From Devosia chinhatensis (lineage in GTDB: Bacteria > Pseudomonadota > Alphaproteobacteria > Rhizobiales > Devosiaceae), in the NCBI RefSeq assembly GCF_000969445.1, contig NZ_JZEY01000061.1:1227501-1291500 (forward strand): a stretch of DNA of 64,000 bases, given 5' to 3'. This document shows, piece after piece, positions 43,732 to 52,555 of this stretch; positions within the stretch are counted from its first letter, which is position 1, and every line of letters starts with the position of its first letter. A program made the translations under genes and the position numbers. The notes beneath the pieces are model-generated. The model made no database searches. It saw only the letters and a list, made by a program, of their open reading frames with translations, and was not told where the DNA came from.

Positions 43732-43911
43732 GTCGGGACCCTGTCACACAGATATGCAGACCCCTCGTGAAACACCACGAAGGTATGAGGCCTATCCTTG
43801 GGAAAACATGGTAAAGAAGCCGTTAAGCATTGTCGCAATATGCAGAATTGACCTGCACAACCCTGCCCGGGGGCGGGTTATTACGGACAAGAATCACAGC
43901 TTGAGTTGCCC

Positions 43912-44589
43912 ATGACGCGCCGCCGCATCATCATCGTAGACGACCATCCGCTCTTCCGGGCCGCCTTGCGTCAAACTCTGGCGGGCGGAGATACGACCGT
44001 CAGCGTCGAGGAAGCAGGCGACCTCAGCGGCCTCAGCGCCGCGCTCGATGCCGACCGGGACTGCGACCTTGTCCTGCTCGACCTCAACATGCCCGGCGTT
44101 CGCGGATTTTCCGGCCTGCTCCTGCTGCGGGCCCAATATCCCGACATTCCCGTCATGATCATTTCGGCGGTGGAAGACAACACGGTCATCCGGCGCGCCT
44201 TCGAGCTGGGTGCGGCGGGCTACCTGCACAAGTCGGTGGGCCCGACGGAAATCCGCCGTGCCATCGAAACGGTTTTGTCCGGAGAGGTCTTCGTGCCCGC
44301 GGGCACCACCTTGGGCGGAGAAGACGATCACAGTGCGCTGATGAAGCGGCTGGCAACGCTGACGCCCCAGCAGGTGCGCGTCCTCATGATGCTGAGTGAT
44401 GGCCTGATGAACAAGCAGATCGCCTATGAGCTCTCCATCTCGGAAGCGACGGTCAAGGCTCATGTCTCGGCCATCCTTCAAAAGCTCGATGTCGACAGCC
44501 GCACGCAGGCGGTGATTGCTGCCGCCCGCATCGAAGACGGGCAATTCGAGGCCCTGTTTTCCACCGGCACCGAAAAGGTTGCGCCGTGA
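43912..44589 (+). CDS. NarL/LuxR-type response regulator
   Basis: 225 residues. Receiver domain with DDHPLFRAALRQ (acidic pair at 10-11), phospho-acceptor Asp in LVLLDLNMPGVRG (about 57), Ser in MIISAVEDN and Lys in AAGYLHKSVG. The C-terminal LuxR helix-turn-helix reads LTPQQVRVLMMLSDGLMNKQ then EATVKAHVSAILQKL. No cognate kinase is adjacent. The ATG at 43912 is preferred over a TTG at 43906. The stop overlaps the GTG start of the VOC gene. Confidence 0.92.
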   Translation: MTRRRIIIVDDHPLFRAALRQTLAGGDTTVSVEEAGDLSGLSAALDADRDCDLVLLDLNMPGVRGFSGLLLLRAQYPDIPVMIISAVEDNTVIRRAFELGAAGYLHKSVGPTEIRRAIETVLSGEVFVPAGTTLGGEDDHSALMKRLATLTPQQVRVLMMLSDGLMNKQIAYELSISEATVKAHVSAILQKLDVDSRTQAVIAAARIEDGQFEALFSTGTEKVAP

Positions 44590-44984
44590 AGCCGCACATT
44601 TCCATCATCACCATCGGCGTTGACGATCTCGAGCGGGCATTCGGCTTCTATCGCGCGCTGTTTGATATAGGCGACGATCAGATCGGCGCGGGCGAAGACC
44701 ATGTCGCCTTCTTTTTTGACGACCAGTTCAGCTTCGTGCTCTTTCCCCGGGCCGACATTGCTCAGACAGCCGGCAAGCCCGAGGCGATCGCCGGAACGCC
44801 GGGATTTGTTCTCAGTCACAGGGCCGAAAGCGCGGAGGCAGTGGACGCGATCCTTGATCGCGTGCTGGTCGCCGGCGGCTCGGTCATCACACCGGGCACC
44901 GCGTCGGAATGGGGTTACTCAGCCTATTTCGAAGACAGCGAAGGCAATGTCTGGGAAGTCATGGCGACACCGCCGGCCGATTGA
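44586..44984 (+). CDS. VOC (glyoxalase/bleomycin-resistance/dioxygenase) superfamily protein
   Basis: 132 residues in one VOC double beta-alpha fold. It starts ISIITIGVDDLERAFGFYRALF and ends YFEDSEGNVWEVMATPP, with the metal-type Glu near the end. The first His of many VOC enzymes is replaced (TIGVDD), so metal binding is uncertain. It starts at a GTG overlapping the regulator stop (GTGA). Substrate unknown. Confidence 0.85.
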   Translation: MKPHISIITIGVDDLERAFGFYRALFDIGDDQIGAGEDHVAFFFDDQFSFVLFPRADIAQTAGKPEAIAGTPGFVLSHRAESAEAVDAILDRVLVAGGSVITPGTASEWGYSAYFEDSEGNVWEVMATPPAD

Positions 44985-45000
44985 CGAGGCCATTCGGTCA

Positions 45001-46551
45001 CTAGAAGCCACCACCGGTTTTGAACTCACCCTGTTTGCGGGTGCCCGCTGATCCGGTGCGCGGGCGCGAAAAACCCCCGCCGCCGGATGTGGATCCGCCG
45101 CCCCAGCCGCCCCCAAAGCCGCCTGGGGGCCGTGGCGGCTTGCCACCGCCAAAACTACCATCGGGCCAGTTGAACCCGCCGCCGCCGCCGGGCGGCAAGG
45201 GATTGCCGCTGGAGGTGGCACTGCGCGTCTGGCGCGTGCTCTTGTATCCCGCACCCCATTCGTTTCCGGGGGTCCAGTTCTGGCTGCGCCGCCATTGGTC
45301 CCAATAGCTCGCGGCAGAGATGCCGCCGCGCAGGAACTGATCGAGCAGGTCTCCGACCAGACGATCTTCCTTGAAGCTGGAATTGGGATCGTCGAAGCGC
45401 TGCTTCTTGAATTCCCACTGGATATCTTCCAGCTCGCGCCGCCGCGCTGCCAGGATCTTGAGGCGCTCACGATCCTCGCGGCTTTCCGCGTCTTCTTCGC
45501 GCAGCCGTGTTCGCGCTTCGTCGATCTGGGCGATGATGGTGTCGTCCTGCCCGGTGCGTGTCATGCGCGCCGCTGCCAGCAAGGTTTGAATGTCCTCGCG
45601 ACCAAGCGCCGTTGCCAGCTCGGTAGTCGCTGCTTCAAAGGCCGGGTCCTTGCCCTCCGCCAGGGCCTGCAAGGCTGTGGCGGCCTTGTCACGCTGGTCC
45701 TCGATGGAGAGGATATCGCCGTCCATGGCATCGATTTCTGTCTGCGTCAGCGCAATGGCATCGCGGAGCGGCTTGCCGCCGGCCCGGTCCACCGCGTCGA
45801 TCTGCAATTGTGCCAGTTCGGCTTCCGCCTCCTGCACCAGCTCTTCCTGGCGCTCGGCATGTTCGCGAAGCCGTAGCGGAATGTCGTTGAGCATGGCGTA
45901 GTTGGGGCGGGCTTTGTGAAAGCCCACCATGGTCGCCACCAACCCATCGAGATAGCGCACGAGGTTGCCGGCGCGATATTCGCTCGTGCCGTAGCCGGCA
46001 TTCCACAGATACATGAACAACGGATCGTCCCGATAGGGGCGACCCTTTTCGGTGCGATCCTGCTCGGCCTGTTCTGTCTTGCGCCTGGACTGCTCGGCGA
46101 TCCGGTCGAGCTCCTCGGTCTCGCGCTTTTTTTCCTGGAATTGGAGATCAGTTGCCAGCTGCTGGCTGAGGCTCTCTGTCAGTGCCGTCAGCTTGCGCTG
46201 CTGGTCTTCGAGCAGGGCCCCGGCGGCGTTGCGGCGCTCGACCAGCACCGTGCGTTTGGCATCGAGATCGCGCATGGCCCTTTCAGCCTTGCTCACGTCC
46301 CTGGCGTGCTCCTTCAACATGTCGCGGGCCTTGGCCTCGGCTGCGGTGATGCGACCGTCCAGCTCACTCTGGACGGCAGGATCAAGCCGAAGCTGGGCCA
46401 GCTGGCGGAACAGCTCGGCCTCGCTTTCCTTGATCTTGGCGATGCGTTCAGCCGAACGGGCAACGCGTCTTGAAAGATCGTCCTCCTCGCGGCGTATGTC
46501 GCGCATGGCCTCTTCGAGACTGGCCAGGGCCTGGGGGCCACGGATACTCAT
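45001..46551 (-). CDS. Coiled-coil protein with Gly-rich C-terminus (third gene of an unknown three-gene set)
   Basis: 516 residues, no recognised enzyme domain. Residues 1 to about 180 form long charged heptads (ARSAERIAKIKESEAELFRQ and so on). A conserved globular core follows (about 180-215, RPYRDDPLFMYLWNAGYGT, then RYLDGLVATMVGFHKARPNY), a second coiled coil (220-380), and a low-complexity Gly/Pro/Ser tail of about 70 residues (GGGGGFNWPD, GGFGGGWGGG). No membrane segment or signal peptide is seen, so it is probably cytoplasmic. Only 4 bp separate it from the DUF6384-like gene. The core with aromatic residues (WNAGYGT) looks like an interaction or ligand site; no function can be assigned. 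Confidence 0.85.
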   Translation of the reverse strand: MSIRGPQALASLEEAMRDIRREEDDLSRRVARSAERIAKIKESEAELFRQLAQLRLDPAVQSELDGRITAAEAKARDMLKEHARDVSKAERAMRDLDAKRTVLVERRNAAGALLEDQQRKLTALTESLSQQLATDLQFQEKKRETEELDRIAEQSRRKTEQAEQDRTEKGRPYRDDPLFMYLWNAGYGTSEYRAGNLVRYLDGLVATMVGFHKARPNYAMLNDIPLRLREHAERQEELVQEAEAELAQLQIDAVDRAGGKPLRDAIALTQTEIDAMDGDILSIEDQRDKAATALQALAEGKDPAFEAATTELATALGREDIQTLLAAARMTRTGQDDTIIAQIDEARTRLREEDAESREDRERLKILAARRRELEDIQWEFKKQRFDDPNSSFKEDRLVGDLLDQFLRGGISAASYWDQWRRSQNWTPGNEWGAGYKSTRQTRSATSSGNPLPPGGGGGFNWPDGSFGGGKPPRPPGGFGGGWGGGSTSGGGGFSRPRTGSAGTRKQGEFKTGGGF

Positions 46552-46555
46552 GGTC

Positions 46556-47494
46556 TCACCATTGCGTCACCGCACCACCCGAGACGGGCATCAGATATTC
46601 CACCTCGAGAAAACCTTCCGACTTTCGTCCCACGAGATTGCCCTGGATGATGCCATCGTCCTGCTTGTCCGAGGCAACGGCATTATAGACCGTTTCAGGC
46701 ACGCGCAGGCCCCACATCTGCACCTCGTCGGTCTGCCCGGTTTCCTCGTTGAGAATAGGCAAGGTCACCGCGTCGCCGTCGGGATCGATGGCTTCCACCA
46801 CGATGTAGTAATTGGTGGCTTCTGTATTGATTTCAGGAAAGGTCCAGAACCCCGATTGCATGTCGGGCCGGTTGACGACGCGCAGGGCATATTGTTGCCG
46901 CAGCAGGTCGCGCAGGTCGGTCAGGCGGGCGATGACACCTTCGGCGCCCTGGCGATTGCCTTCCGCGGCCATGGTCTTGCCGCGAGTGCGCAACGCCTCT
47001 GCCTGCACCACGGCCTGCTGCACCTTGGTTTCCTCGTAGATCGTCTGGTAGAGCGCGTCCATCTGGGCAGGCAATGTCTCTGCCAGCGCAACCTGGGCCT
47101 GCTCGGCTTGTCCGCGCTGATAGGGTTGCCATATTCCGAAATAGCCGACACCCAGCACCATCAGCGCCGCAAGGCCAGCGAGGACCGGCCGGCCCCAGGC
47201 TTTGCGGCTGACATAAAGCCGCGCCATCGTTGTCCCCAGCCCCGGGGCAGGGGGCGTATAGGCAAACCGGCTTTCCGCCAGAGCCGAAACGCCCTCCTTG
47301 AGGATGTGGTCCGGCACCTCGATGCCCTGCTGGTGATAAAGCGCCCGCAGCCGTTCAATCAGCTGTTGTTCCCGGGCGGCACCGTTCAGCTCGCGCGTGA
47401 CGAGGTCTTGCCGGTGGCGAAGCGTGTCGACCACGTCCATCGCCATCATGACCTCGTCCAGCGGTGCTGCGGGCTTTGCCATCACTTCGCTCAT
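46556..47494 (-). CDS. DUF6384-like single-span membrane protein (second gene of the three-gene set)
   Basis: 312 residues. A cytoplasmic N-terminal region (1-100) with helices MAMDVVDTLRHRQDLVTREL and QQLIERLRALYHQQGIEVPD, one membrane segment at about 102-121 (RPVLAGLAALMVLGVGYFGI), a predicted coiled coil (125-200) and a beta-rich C-terminal domain (about 205-312; YYIVVEAIDPDGDAVTLPIL, FLEVEYLMPVSGG). It resembles proteins grouped as DUF6384. The beta domain would be periplasmic if the N-terminus is inside. It lies between two coiled-coil proteins and could anchor them to the membrane. Confidence 0.82.
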   Translation of the reverse strand: MSEVMAKPAAPLDEVMMAMDVVDTLRHRQDLVTRELNGAAREQQLIERLRALYHQQGIEVPDHILKEGVSALAESRFAYTPPAPGLGTTMARLYVSRKAWGRPVLAGLAALMVLGVGYFGIWQPYQRGQAEQAQVALAETLPAQMDALYQTIYEETKVQQAVVQAEALRTRGKTMAAEGNRQGAEGVIARLTDLRDLLRQQYALRVVNRPDMQSGFWTFPEINTEATNYYIVVEAIDPDGDAVTLPILNEETGQTDEVQMWGLRVPETVYNAVASDKQDDGIIQGNLVGRKSEGFLEVEYLMPVSGGAVTQW

Positions 47495-47523
47495 ATCAGG
47501 CCGGAGCTCTCGTCACCGGCGTC

Positions 47524-48744
47524 CTATGACCGGGTTTCGAGCAGGAGAGCGTTACCCTCTGCCGCCAAGGTCGCCAGCCGGCGCTTCCCGTCCTCGACCG
47601 CATCGCGGATTTCCGCGGAATTCTTGGTCGATGCCACCCGCATCTCGTTGATGATGGTGCGGCTTTTCTCCTGGAAATTGACCACTGAATCCACGAGCTT
47701 CCTGACCGCATCCGCGCGCACGGTGGGGCCATAGCCGGCTCTAATCGCCTCTTCCTGAACCTTGTCGCCGATCTCGGCGAGGGTTTCGAGGCTCTTGGAC
47801 ATGCCTTCCTTCATCGCGTTCAGCGTCTCGGTGGATTCGTGTAGGCCAAACATGCCGGTGAAGGACGCCGACAGGGCGGTCAGCACGGTTTCATTGGTCG
47901 AAAAGAACGAGATTGACTGCTGATAGACGCGCTCCTTGGCATTGGTGGTCTGCATGAGACGCGCCATCACCACTTCGGACGTATTGTAGGAAATAGTGAG
48001 GTTGTCCGAGAGATCCTTGACGATCTGGTAGCGCTTTTCCTCGTTCTGCATTTCCCGCAGACGCTCGTCGCGCGCCAGTTCCAGCCGCGCCCGGTCTGCC
48101 GGCACCGTGCCGGCGTAAGCGGAAAGATCTTCCGCCGACTTCTGCAGGATGTTCTTTTTTTCCTCGAGCCGCTTTTCGGCGACCTGCAGCAATTCGAGCG
48201 CCATCACCTCGGCCTGCTTGAGCGCCCCGCGGAAGTCGCGATAGGCCTCGAGGATGATCTGCTCGCGGTCGATCTGGTCCTTGGTGTCGCGCGTCACCTC
48301 GAGATAGGTGTCGCGAATCTTGTTGAAGCGGGTGGAAATGTCGCCACGGCTGACCTTCATCCAGACATTCTGCACGCGCTCGACCACGTCGATCTTGTTG
48401 TCCTGCAACTGGTCGACCATCATCTTGGCGTCGTCACGGATGGAATCGAAGCCCTTGGTGATGTCTTCGTAGCGTTCGCCGATCTTCATGGCGGCGACCT
48501 GCTCGCGCACAACTTCGTTGAAAGCGCTGGCTTGCGACAAGGTCCGTCCGATCAGGATCACCCGGGTCTCGTCGAGTTCGGTGATCTGGCTGAGCAGGCC
48601 GATAATGGGCTGCTCGCCCTGCTGTTCGGGCCAGATGCCGAGGTCGCGGATGGCGTTGACGGCCTTGTCGAGATATTGCAACGGCCTTTCCGCCAGTGTC
48701 GGGACGGTGGCGGTGGTTGCGCTCGGGGTCGTTTGGTCAGTCAT
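47524..48744 (-). CDS. Long helical protein, weakly TelA-like (first gene of the three-gene set)
   Basis: 406 residues, nearly all helix and coiled coil, no signal peptide or membrane segment. The middle and end (ISFFSTNETVLTALSASFTG, LNAMKEGMSKSLETLAEIGD, VNFQEKSRTIINEMRVAS) loosely recall toxic-anion-resistance TelA/KlaA proteins, and similar rhizobial proteins carry the uninformative name cell surface protein. Thus the assignment is weak. The start ATG is followed by a Thr-rich leader. It is the first gene of the unit; 29 bp separate it from the next gene. The 210-bp gap upstream (48745-48954) holds no further gene. Confidence 0.8.
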   Translation of the reverse strand: MTDQTTPSATTATVPTLAERPLQYLDKAVNAIRDLGIWPEQQGEQPIIGLLSQITELDETRVILIGRTLSQASAFNEVVREQVAAMKIGERYEDITKGFDSIRDDAKMMVDQLQDNKIDVVERVQNVWMKVSRGDISTRFNKIRDTYLEVTRDTKDQIDREQIILEAYRDFRGALKQAEVMALELLQVAEKRLEEKKNILQKSAEDLSAYAGTVPADRARLELARDERLREMQNEEKRYQIVKDLSDNLTISYNTSEVVMARLMQTTNAKERVYQQSISFFSTNETVLTALSASFTGMFGLHESTETLNAMKEGMSKSLETLAEIGDKVQEEAIRAGYGPTVRADAVRKLVDSVVNFQEKSRTIINEMRVASTKNSAEIRDAVEDGKRRLATLAAEGNALLLETRS

Positions 48745-48954
48745 CGCTGTATCCCTTTATTCGGGCCAGATCGGCATGGCGCCTCAAGGCCCTAGATTGC
48801 GTCTGGCGGGCCGCGTGACAATTGCAACTGCGTCTCCGGCCAACTATTTAGCTCATATTGGTGCGAAAAAGCCGCAGGTAAAGGTGAGGCGCTTATGCCC
48901 GAACATGTCCGCAAGAACGACCCGTTCCGGGCGCTCGGCGAGAGGTTGCGCTGA

Positions 48955-49419
48955 ATGGATTTCGGTGGACGCTATCGCATCACGGCCCCGCGCGACGCAG
49001 TCTGGCAGGCGCTCAACGATCCGGCCATGCTCAAGGCCGCAATCCCAGGATGCAGCCACATCGCCTGGGCCGGGCCCGATAGCCTCGATCTCGAAATCCA
49101 GGTGAATCTGGGTGTGGTCAAACCCACGTTCAAAGGGCAATTGACGCTTTCCAAAGTCGTCCCGGCTCAAAGCTATACGCTGTCCGGGCGCGGCAAAGGT
49201 GGATTGATGGGCCTGGCCGAAGGTGCTGCAGACATCGTTCTGGTTGACGAGGGCACAGATACATTATTGTCCTTCAGCGCACAGGGCGGTGCGTCGGGTC
49301 AGATCATGAAGCTGGGCAAGGCGCTGATCGGCAATTCGGCACAACGCATCATCGATGGATTTTTCGAGCGCTTCGCCCAGGCTATGGGCGTCGATATCGT
49401 TGTGCTCGATCCGATCTGA
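48955..49419 (+). CDS. CoxG-family (SRPBCC) protein
   Basis: 154 residues in one START/SRPBCC fold of the carbon monoxide dehydrogenase subunit G family: GRYRITAPRDAVWQALNDPAML at the start, then AIPGCSHIAW and the C-terminal amphipathic helix IIDGFFERFAQAMG. CoxG proteins aid membrane association of molybdenum hydroxylases, but no cox genes are near, so the job here is open. It is divergent from the three-gene set. Confidence 0.87.
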   Translation: MDFGGRYRITAPRDAVWQALNDPAMLKAAIPGCSHIAWAGPDSLDLEIQVNLGVVKPTFKGQLTLSKVVPAQSYTLSGRGKGGLMGLAEGAADIVLVDEGTDTLLSFSAQGGASGQIMKLGKALIGNSAQRIIDGFFERFAQAMGVDIVVLDPI

Positions 49420-49538
49420 AAGCGCTTTATTTCCAAATTGTTAACCAGGCCACAATGCGCCTTGGATCGGCCATCTTTCCGCCGCCAGCGGTGCTGTACA
49501 CAGCAGGTGCCCGCAACAAGTTGATTTAAATTTTAGCC

Positions 49539-49667
49539 ATGACCTCCCAGCTCCGCGACACAATCACTCTCTATGCCATTGCCGCGATCGCTGTCCTTGG
49601 TACCCTTTACGCCGATTCAGGCCTTGATCTGGGCCAGCTTTTCCAAGCGCTTTTGGCTCGCTTCTAA
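49539..49667 (+). CDS. Candidate 42-residue membrane peptide
   Basis: ATG 49539 to TAA 49667. The sequence starts MTSQLRDTITL, has one hydrophobic span (about 10-24, LYAIAAIAVLGTLY) and an amphipathic C-terminal helix. No Shine-Dalgarno is clear (TTTTAGCC). It lies in the 442-bp gap between the CoxG and BMP genes. The amino-acid pattern is coherent for a small membrane protein, but evidence is limited. Confidence 0.35.
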   Translation: MTSQLRDTITLYAIAAIAVLGTLYADSGLDLGQLFQALLARF

Positions 49668-49718
49668 TCGGTTTGCGCAAGCCGTGTGCGGCAGCCTGCC
49701 TGCATAGCGGGCTTTACG

Positions 49719-49750
49719 CGCGAAATTTGACCATATGGAAAAATTTCGCG
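49719..49750. promoter_or_regulatory. Inverted repeat upstream of the nucleoside importer
   Basis: CGCGAAATTT (49719-49728) and AAATTTCGCG (49741-49750) are perfect 10-bp arms around 12 bases that contain the CATATG palindrome. It lies about 110 bp upstream of the BMP gene and looks like a repressor operator for the whole nucleoside cluster. No regulator gene is adjacent. Confidence 0.5.
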
Positions 49751-49861
49751 TCATCCCTCTTGCGGGCAAAGCCATTGCACGATTTTATCCCCTGTTAGCG
49801 CACGCAGATTGTGCTGCGGGACCCGTTCCCGGTGCTGGGTGCGAGACAGGGAGACCAATCA

Positions 49862-50863
49862 ATGAAAATTTCGACCTTTACCAAGGCCATCGCCAGCGGC
49901 GTTGCTCTGAGCGCCGTCATGGCCGGTGCGGCCATGGCCGACGGCGCGCTGGTCTATGACGGCGGCGGCAAGTTCGACAAGTCGTTCAACGAAGCAGCCT
50001 ATACCGGCGCCGAGCGCTTCAAGGCCGAAGGCGGCAATTACCAGGACCTCGAAATCTCGGGCGACGCGATGCGCGAACAGGCCGTGCGCCAGTTTGCCTC
50101 CCGCGGCAACAACCCCATCGTGCTCCCGGGCTTCTCGTGGGAAACCGCGCTGCGCGCCGTCGCTCCCGAATTCCCCGATACCAAGTTCACCATCATCGAC
50201 ACCGTCGTCGATCTGCCTAACGTGCAGTCCGTCGTGTTCAAGGAACAGGAAGGCTCCTATCTCGTCGGCATCCTGGCTGCCATGCAGTCGGAAAGCGGCA
50301 AGATCGGCGTCGTCCCCGCGTTCAACTTCGACCTGCTCGAAGCCTTCGCCTGCGGCTATGCGCAGGGCGCCAAGTCCGTCAATCCGGACATCGAAATCCT
50401 CGAGACCTATGTCGGCACCGGCTTTGAAGCATTCAACGATCCGGTAAAGGCCACCGAAGTGGCGAAGTCCCAGCTCGACCAGGGCGTGGACGTCATCTTC
50501 CAAGTCGCCGGTGGCGCTGGTGCAGGCGTCCTGCAGGCTGCCGCTGATGCCGGCAAGTTCTCCATCGGCGTGGACAGCAACCAGAACCATCTCCATCCCG
50601 GCTCCGTCCTCACCTCGATGACCAAGCGCGTCGACGTGGCCACCTATAACGCCATGAAGGGCGTCGAGGACGGCACATGGGCACCCGGCCTTGTGGTGCT
50701 CGGCCTGGCCGAGGACGGCGTGGGCGCGGCATTTGACGACAACAATGCCGAGCTCATCACGCCCGAAATGACCGCGGCTGTGGAAAAGGCGACCGCGGAC
50801 ATCGTTTCCGGTGCCGTAACGGTGCACGATTTCCGCACCGACAAGCAGTGCCCGTCGCTCTAA
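49862..50863 (+). CDS. BMP-family ABC transporter substrate-binding protein (nucleoside type)
   Basis: 333 residues. Signal peptide (MKISTFTKAIASGVALSAVM, cleavage after GAAMA) without a lipobox Cys, so the protein is free in the periplasm. The mature domain follows the BMP/PnrA pattern: ALVYDGGGKFDKSFNEAAY, GNNPIVLPGFSWETALR, KFTIIDTVVDLPNVQSVVFK and VDVIFQVAGGAGAGVLQAA. This family binds purine and pyrimidine nucleosides. RBS CAGGGAG lies nine bases before the ATG at 49862. It is the first gene of the importer and catabolic cluster. Confidence 0.92.
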   Translation: MKISTFTKAIASGVALSAVMAGAAMADGALVYDGGGKFDKSFNEAAYTGAERFKAEGGNYQDLEISGDAMREQAVRQFASRGNNPIVLPGFSWETALRAVAPEFPDTKFTIIDTVVDLPNVQSVVFKEQEGSYLVGILAAMQSESGKIGVVPAFNFDLLEAFACGYAQGAKSVNPDIEILETYVGTGFEAFNDPVKATEVAKSQLDQGVDVIFQVAGGAGAGVLQAAADAGKFSIGVDSNQNHLHPGSVLTSMTKRVDVATYNAMKGVEDGTWAPGLVVLGLAEDGVGAAFDDNNAELITPEMTAAVEKATADIVSGAVTVHDFRTDKQCPSL

Positions 50864-50887
50864 GACCGAAAGGGGTCAGGACTTAGC

Positions 50888-52555
50888 ATGGAAAGTCTGA
50901 ACCCGGACAACGCGCAGCGGCCCCAAGGGGCCGCTGCTGCTCCCCTCGCCATTGAACTGGTCGGCATCAACAAGCATTTCGGTGCGGTTCACGCCAATCG
51001 CGACATCCATCTGGCCGTCAAGCGCGGCACGGTGCATGGCATTGTGGGCGAAAACGGCGCCGGAAAATCGACGCTGATGTCCATCCTCTATGGCTTCTAC
51101 ACGGCCGACAGCGGCGAAATCCGCGTCAACGGCACGCCCCAGACCATCACCGACAGCCGCAATGCCCTGCAGCTCGGCATCGGCATGGTGCATCAGCACT
51201 TCATGCTGGTCGACAATTTCACCGTCCTCGAAAACGTCGTACTCGGCGCCGAGGATTCCGCCTTCCTCCGCCCCACGCTCAACAAGGCGCGCGACCAGCT
51301 CAAGGCTTTGGCGCGCGACTACGGGCTGGAGGTCGATCCCGATGCCATCATCGAGAACCTTTCGGTCGGCCAGCAGCAGCGCGTGGAAATCCTCAAGGCG
51401 CTTTACCGCGGCGCCGAGACCCTCATTTTGGATGAACCGACCGGCGTGCTGACGCCGGCCGAGGCCGATCACCTGTTCCGCATCCTGGGCAAGCTGCGGG
51501 CCGAGGGCAAGACCATCATTCTGATCACGCACAAGCTGCGCGAGATCATGGCCATCACCGACGAAGTCTCGGTCATGCGCCAGGGGGCCATGGTTGAGAC
51601 CCTGCGCACAAGCGATACCAGCCCCGAGCAATTGGCCGAACTGATGGTCGGCCGCCGCGTCCTGCTGCGTGTCGAAAAAGGCCCGCCCAATCCCGGCAAA
51701 GTTTTGCTCGACGTCGAAAACCTCATCGTCACGGACGATTTCAAGGTGCCACGCGTCAAGAACATCAGCTTCGAGGTTCGTGCCGGTGAGATCGTCGGCA
51801 TTGCCGGCGTGGCTGGCAATGGCCAGTCCGAATTGCTTGAATCCATTGCCGGCATGCGCGACCAGCTGGGTGGCACGATCCGTGTCAATGGCCAGCCCCT
51901 TTCTCTTGCCGGCGATGACGGAGCGGCCCGTGCCCGTATCGCAGGGCTCGCCCATGTGCCCGAAGACCGGCTGCGCATGGGACTGATCACCAATTTTGCC
52001 GCATGGGAAAACGCTATTCTCGGCTATCAGGACAAATATGGCGAGGGGCCCGGCCTCGATATCGGCAAGGCTCGCGCCACTGCCGAAGAGTATATGAAAA
52101 AGTTTGACGTGCGGCCGGCGAACCTCGATCTCAAGACGGCCAATTTCTCCGGCGGCAACCAGCAAAAGATTGTGCTGGCTCGCGAGATGGAACGCGATCC
52201 GGATGTGCTGATCGTCGGTCAGCCCACGCGCGGCGTCGATATTGGCGCCATTGAGTTCATTCACAATCAGATCATCAAGATGCGCGATGCCGGCAAGGCC
52301 ATCCTGCTGGTCTCGGTGGAGCTCGATGAAATTCGCTCGCTCGCCGACCGTATCCTGGTGATGTTCGACGGCCATATTGTCGGTGAGGCCGATCCGGCCA
52401 CCGCCGACGAGACCGAACTGGGCCTGCTGATGACCGGGTCACACGCAGACCGAAAGGTCACCGAGCCGGGCACGCTGCCCGCACACGAAACGCCCGTCCA
52501 GCAAACCATGGTGCAGATGAGTCCCAAGGACAATTCCGGCAGGGAGACCAATTGA
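50888..52555 (+). CDS. Nucleoside ABC transporter ATP-binding protein (two ABC domains)
   Basis: 555 residues with two ATPase domains, as in RbsA/NupA-type proteins. First domain: Walker A GENGAGKSTL (about 53-62), VHQHFMLVDNFT, signature LSVGQQQRVEILKAL, Walker B LILDEPTGVL, switch LITHKL. Second domain: degenerate Walker A GVAGNGQSELLE and signature FSGGNQQKIVLARE, with QPTRGVDIGA. Only the first site probably turns over. The tail (about 515-555) is hydrophilic. It starts 24 bp after the BMP gene and overlaps the next permease (TGATG). Confidence 0.95.
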   Translation: MESLNPDNAQRPQGAAAAPLAIELVGINKHFGAVHANRDIHLAVKRGTVHGIVGENGAGKSTLMSILYGFYTADSGEIRVNGTPQTITDSRNALQLGIGMVHQHFMLVDNFTVLENVVLGAEDSAFLRPTLNKARDQLKALARDYGLEVDPDAIIENLSVGQQQRVEILKALYRGAETLILDEPTGVLTPAEADHLFRILGKLRAEGKTIILITHKLREIMAITDEVSVMRQGAMVETLRTSDTSPEQLAELMVGRRVLLRVEKGPPNPGKVLLDVENLIVTDDFKVPRVKNISFEVRAGEIVGIAGVAGNGQSELLESIAGMRDQLGGTIRVNGQPLSLAGDDGAARARIAGLAHVPEDRLRMGLITNFAAWENAILGYQDKYGEGPGLDIGKARATAEEYMKKFDVRPANLDLKTANFSGGNQQKIVLAREMERDPDVLIVGQPTRGVDIGAIEFIHNQIIKMRDAGKAILLVSVELDEIRSLADRILVMFDGHIVGEADPATADETELGLLMTGSHADRKVTEPGTLPAHETPVQQTMVQMSPKDNSGRETN

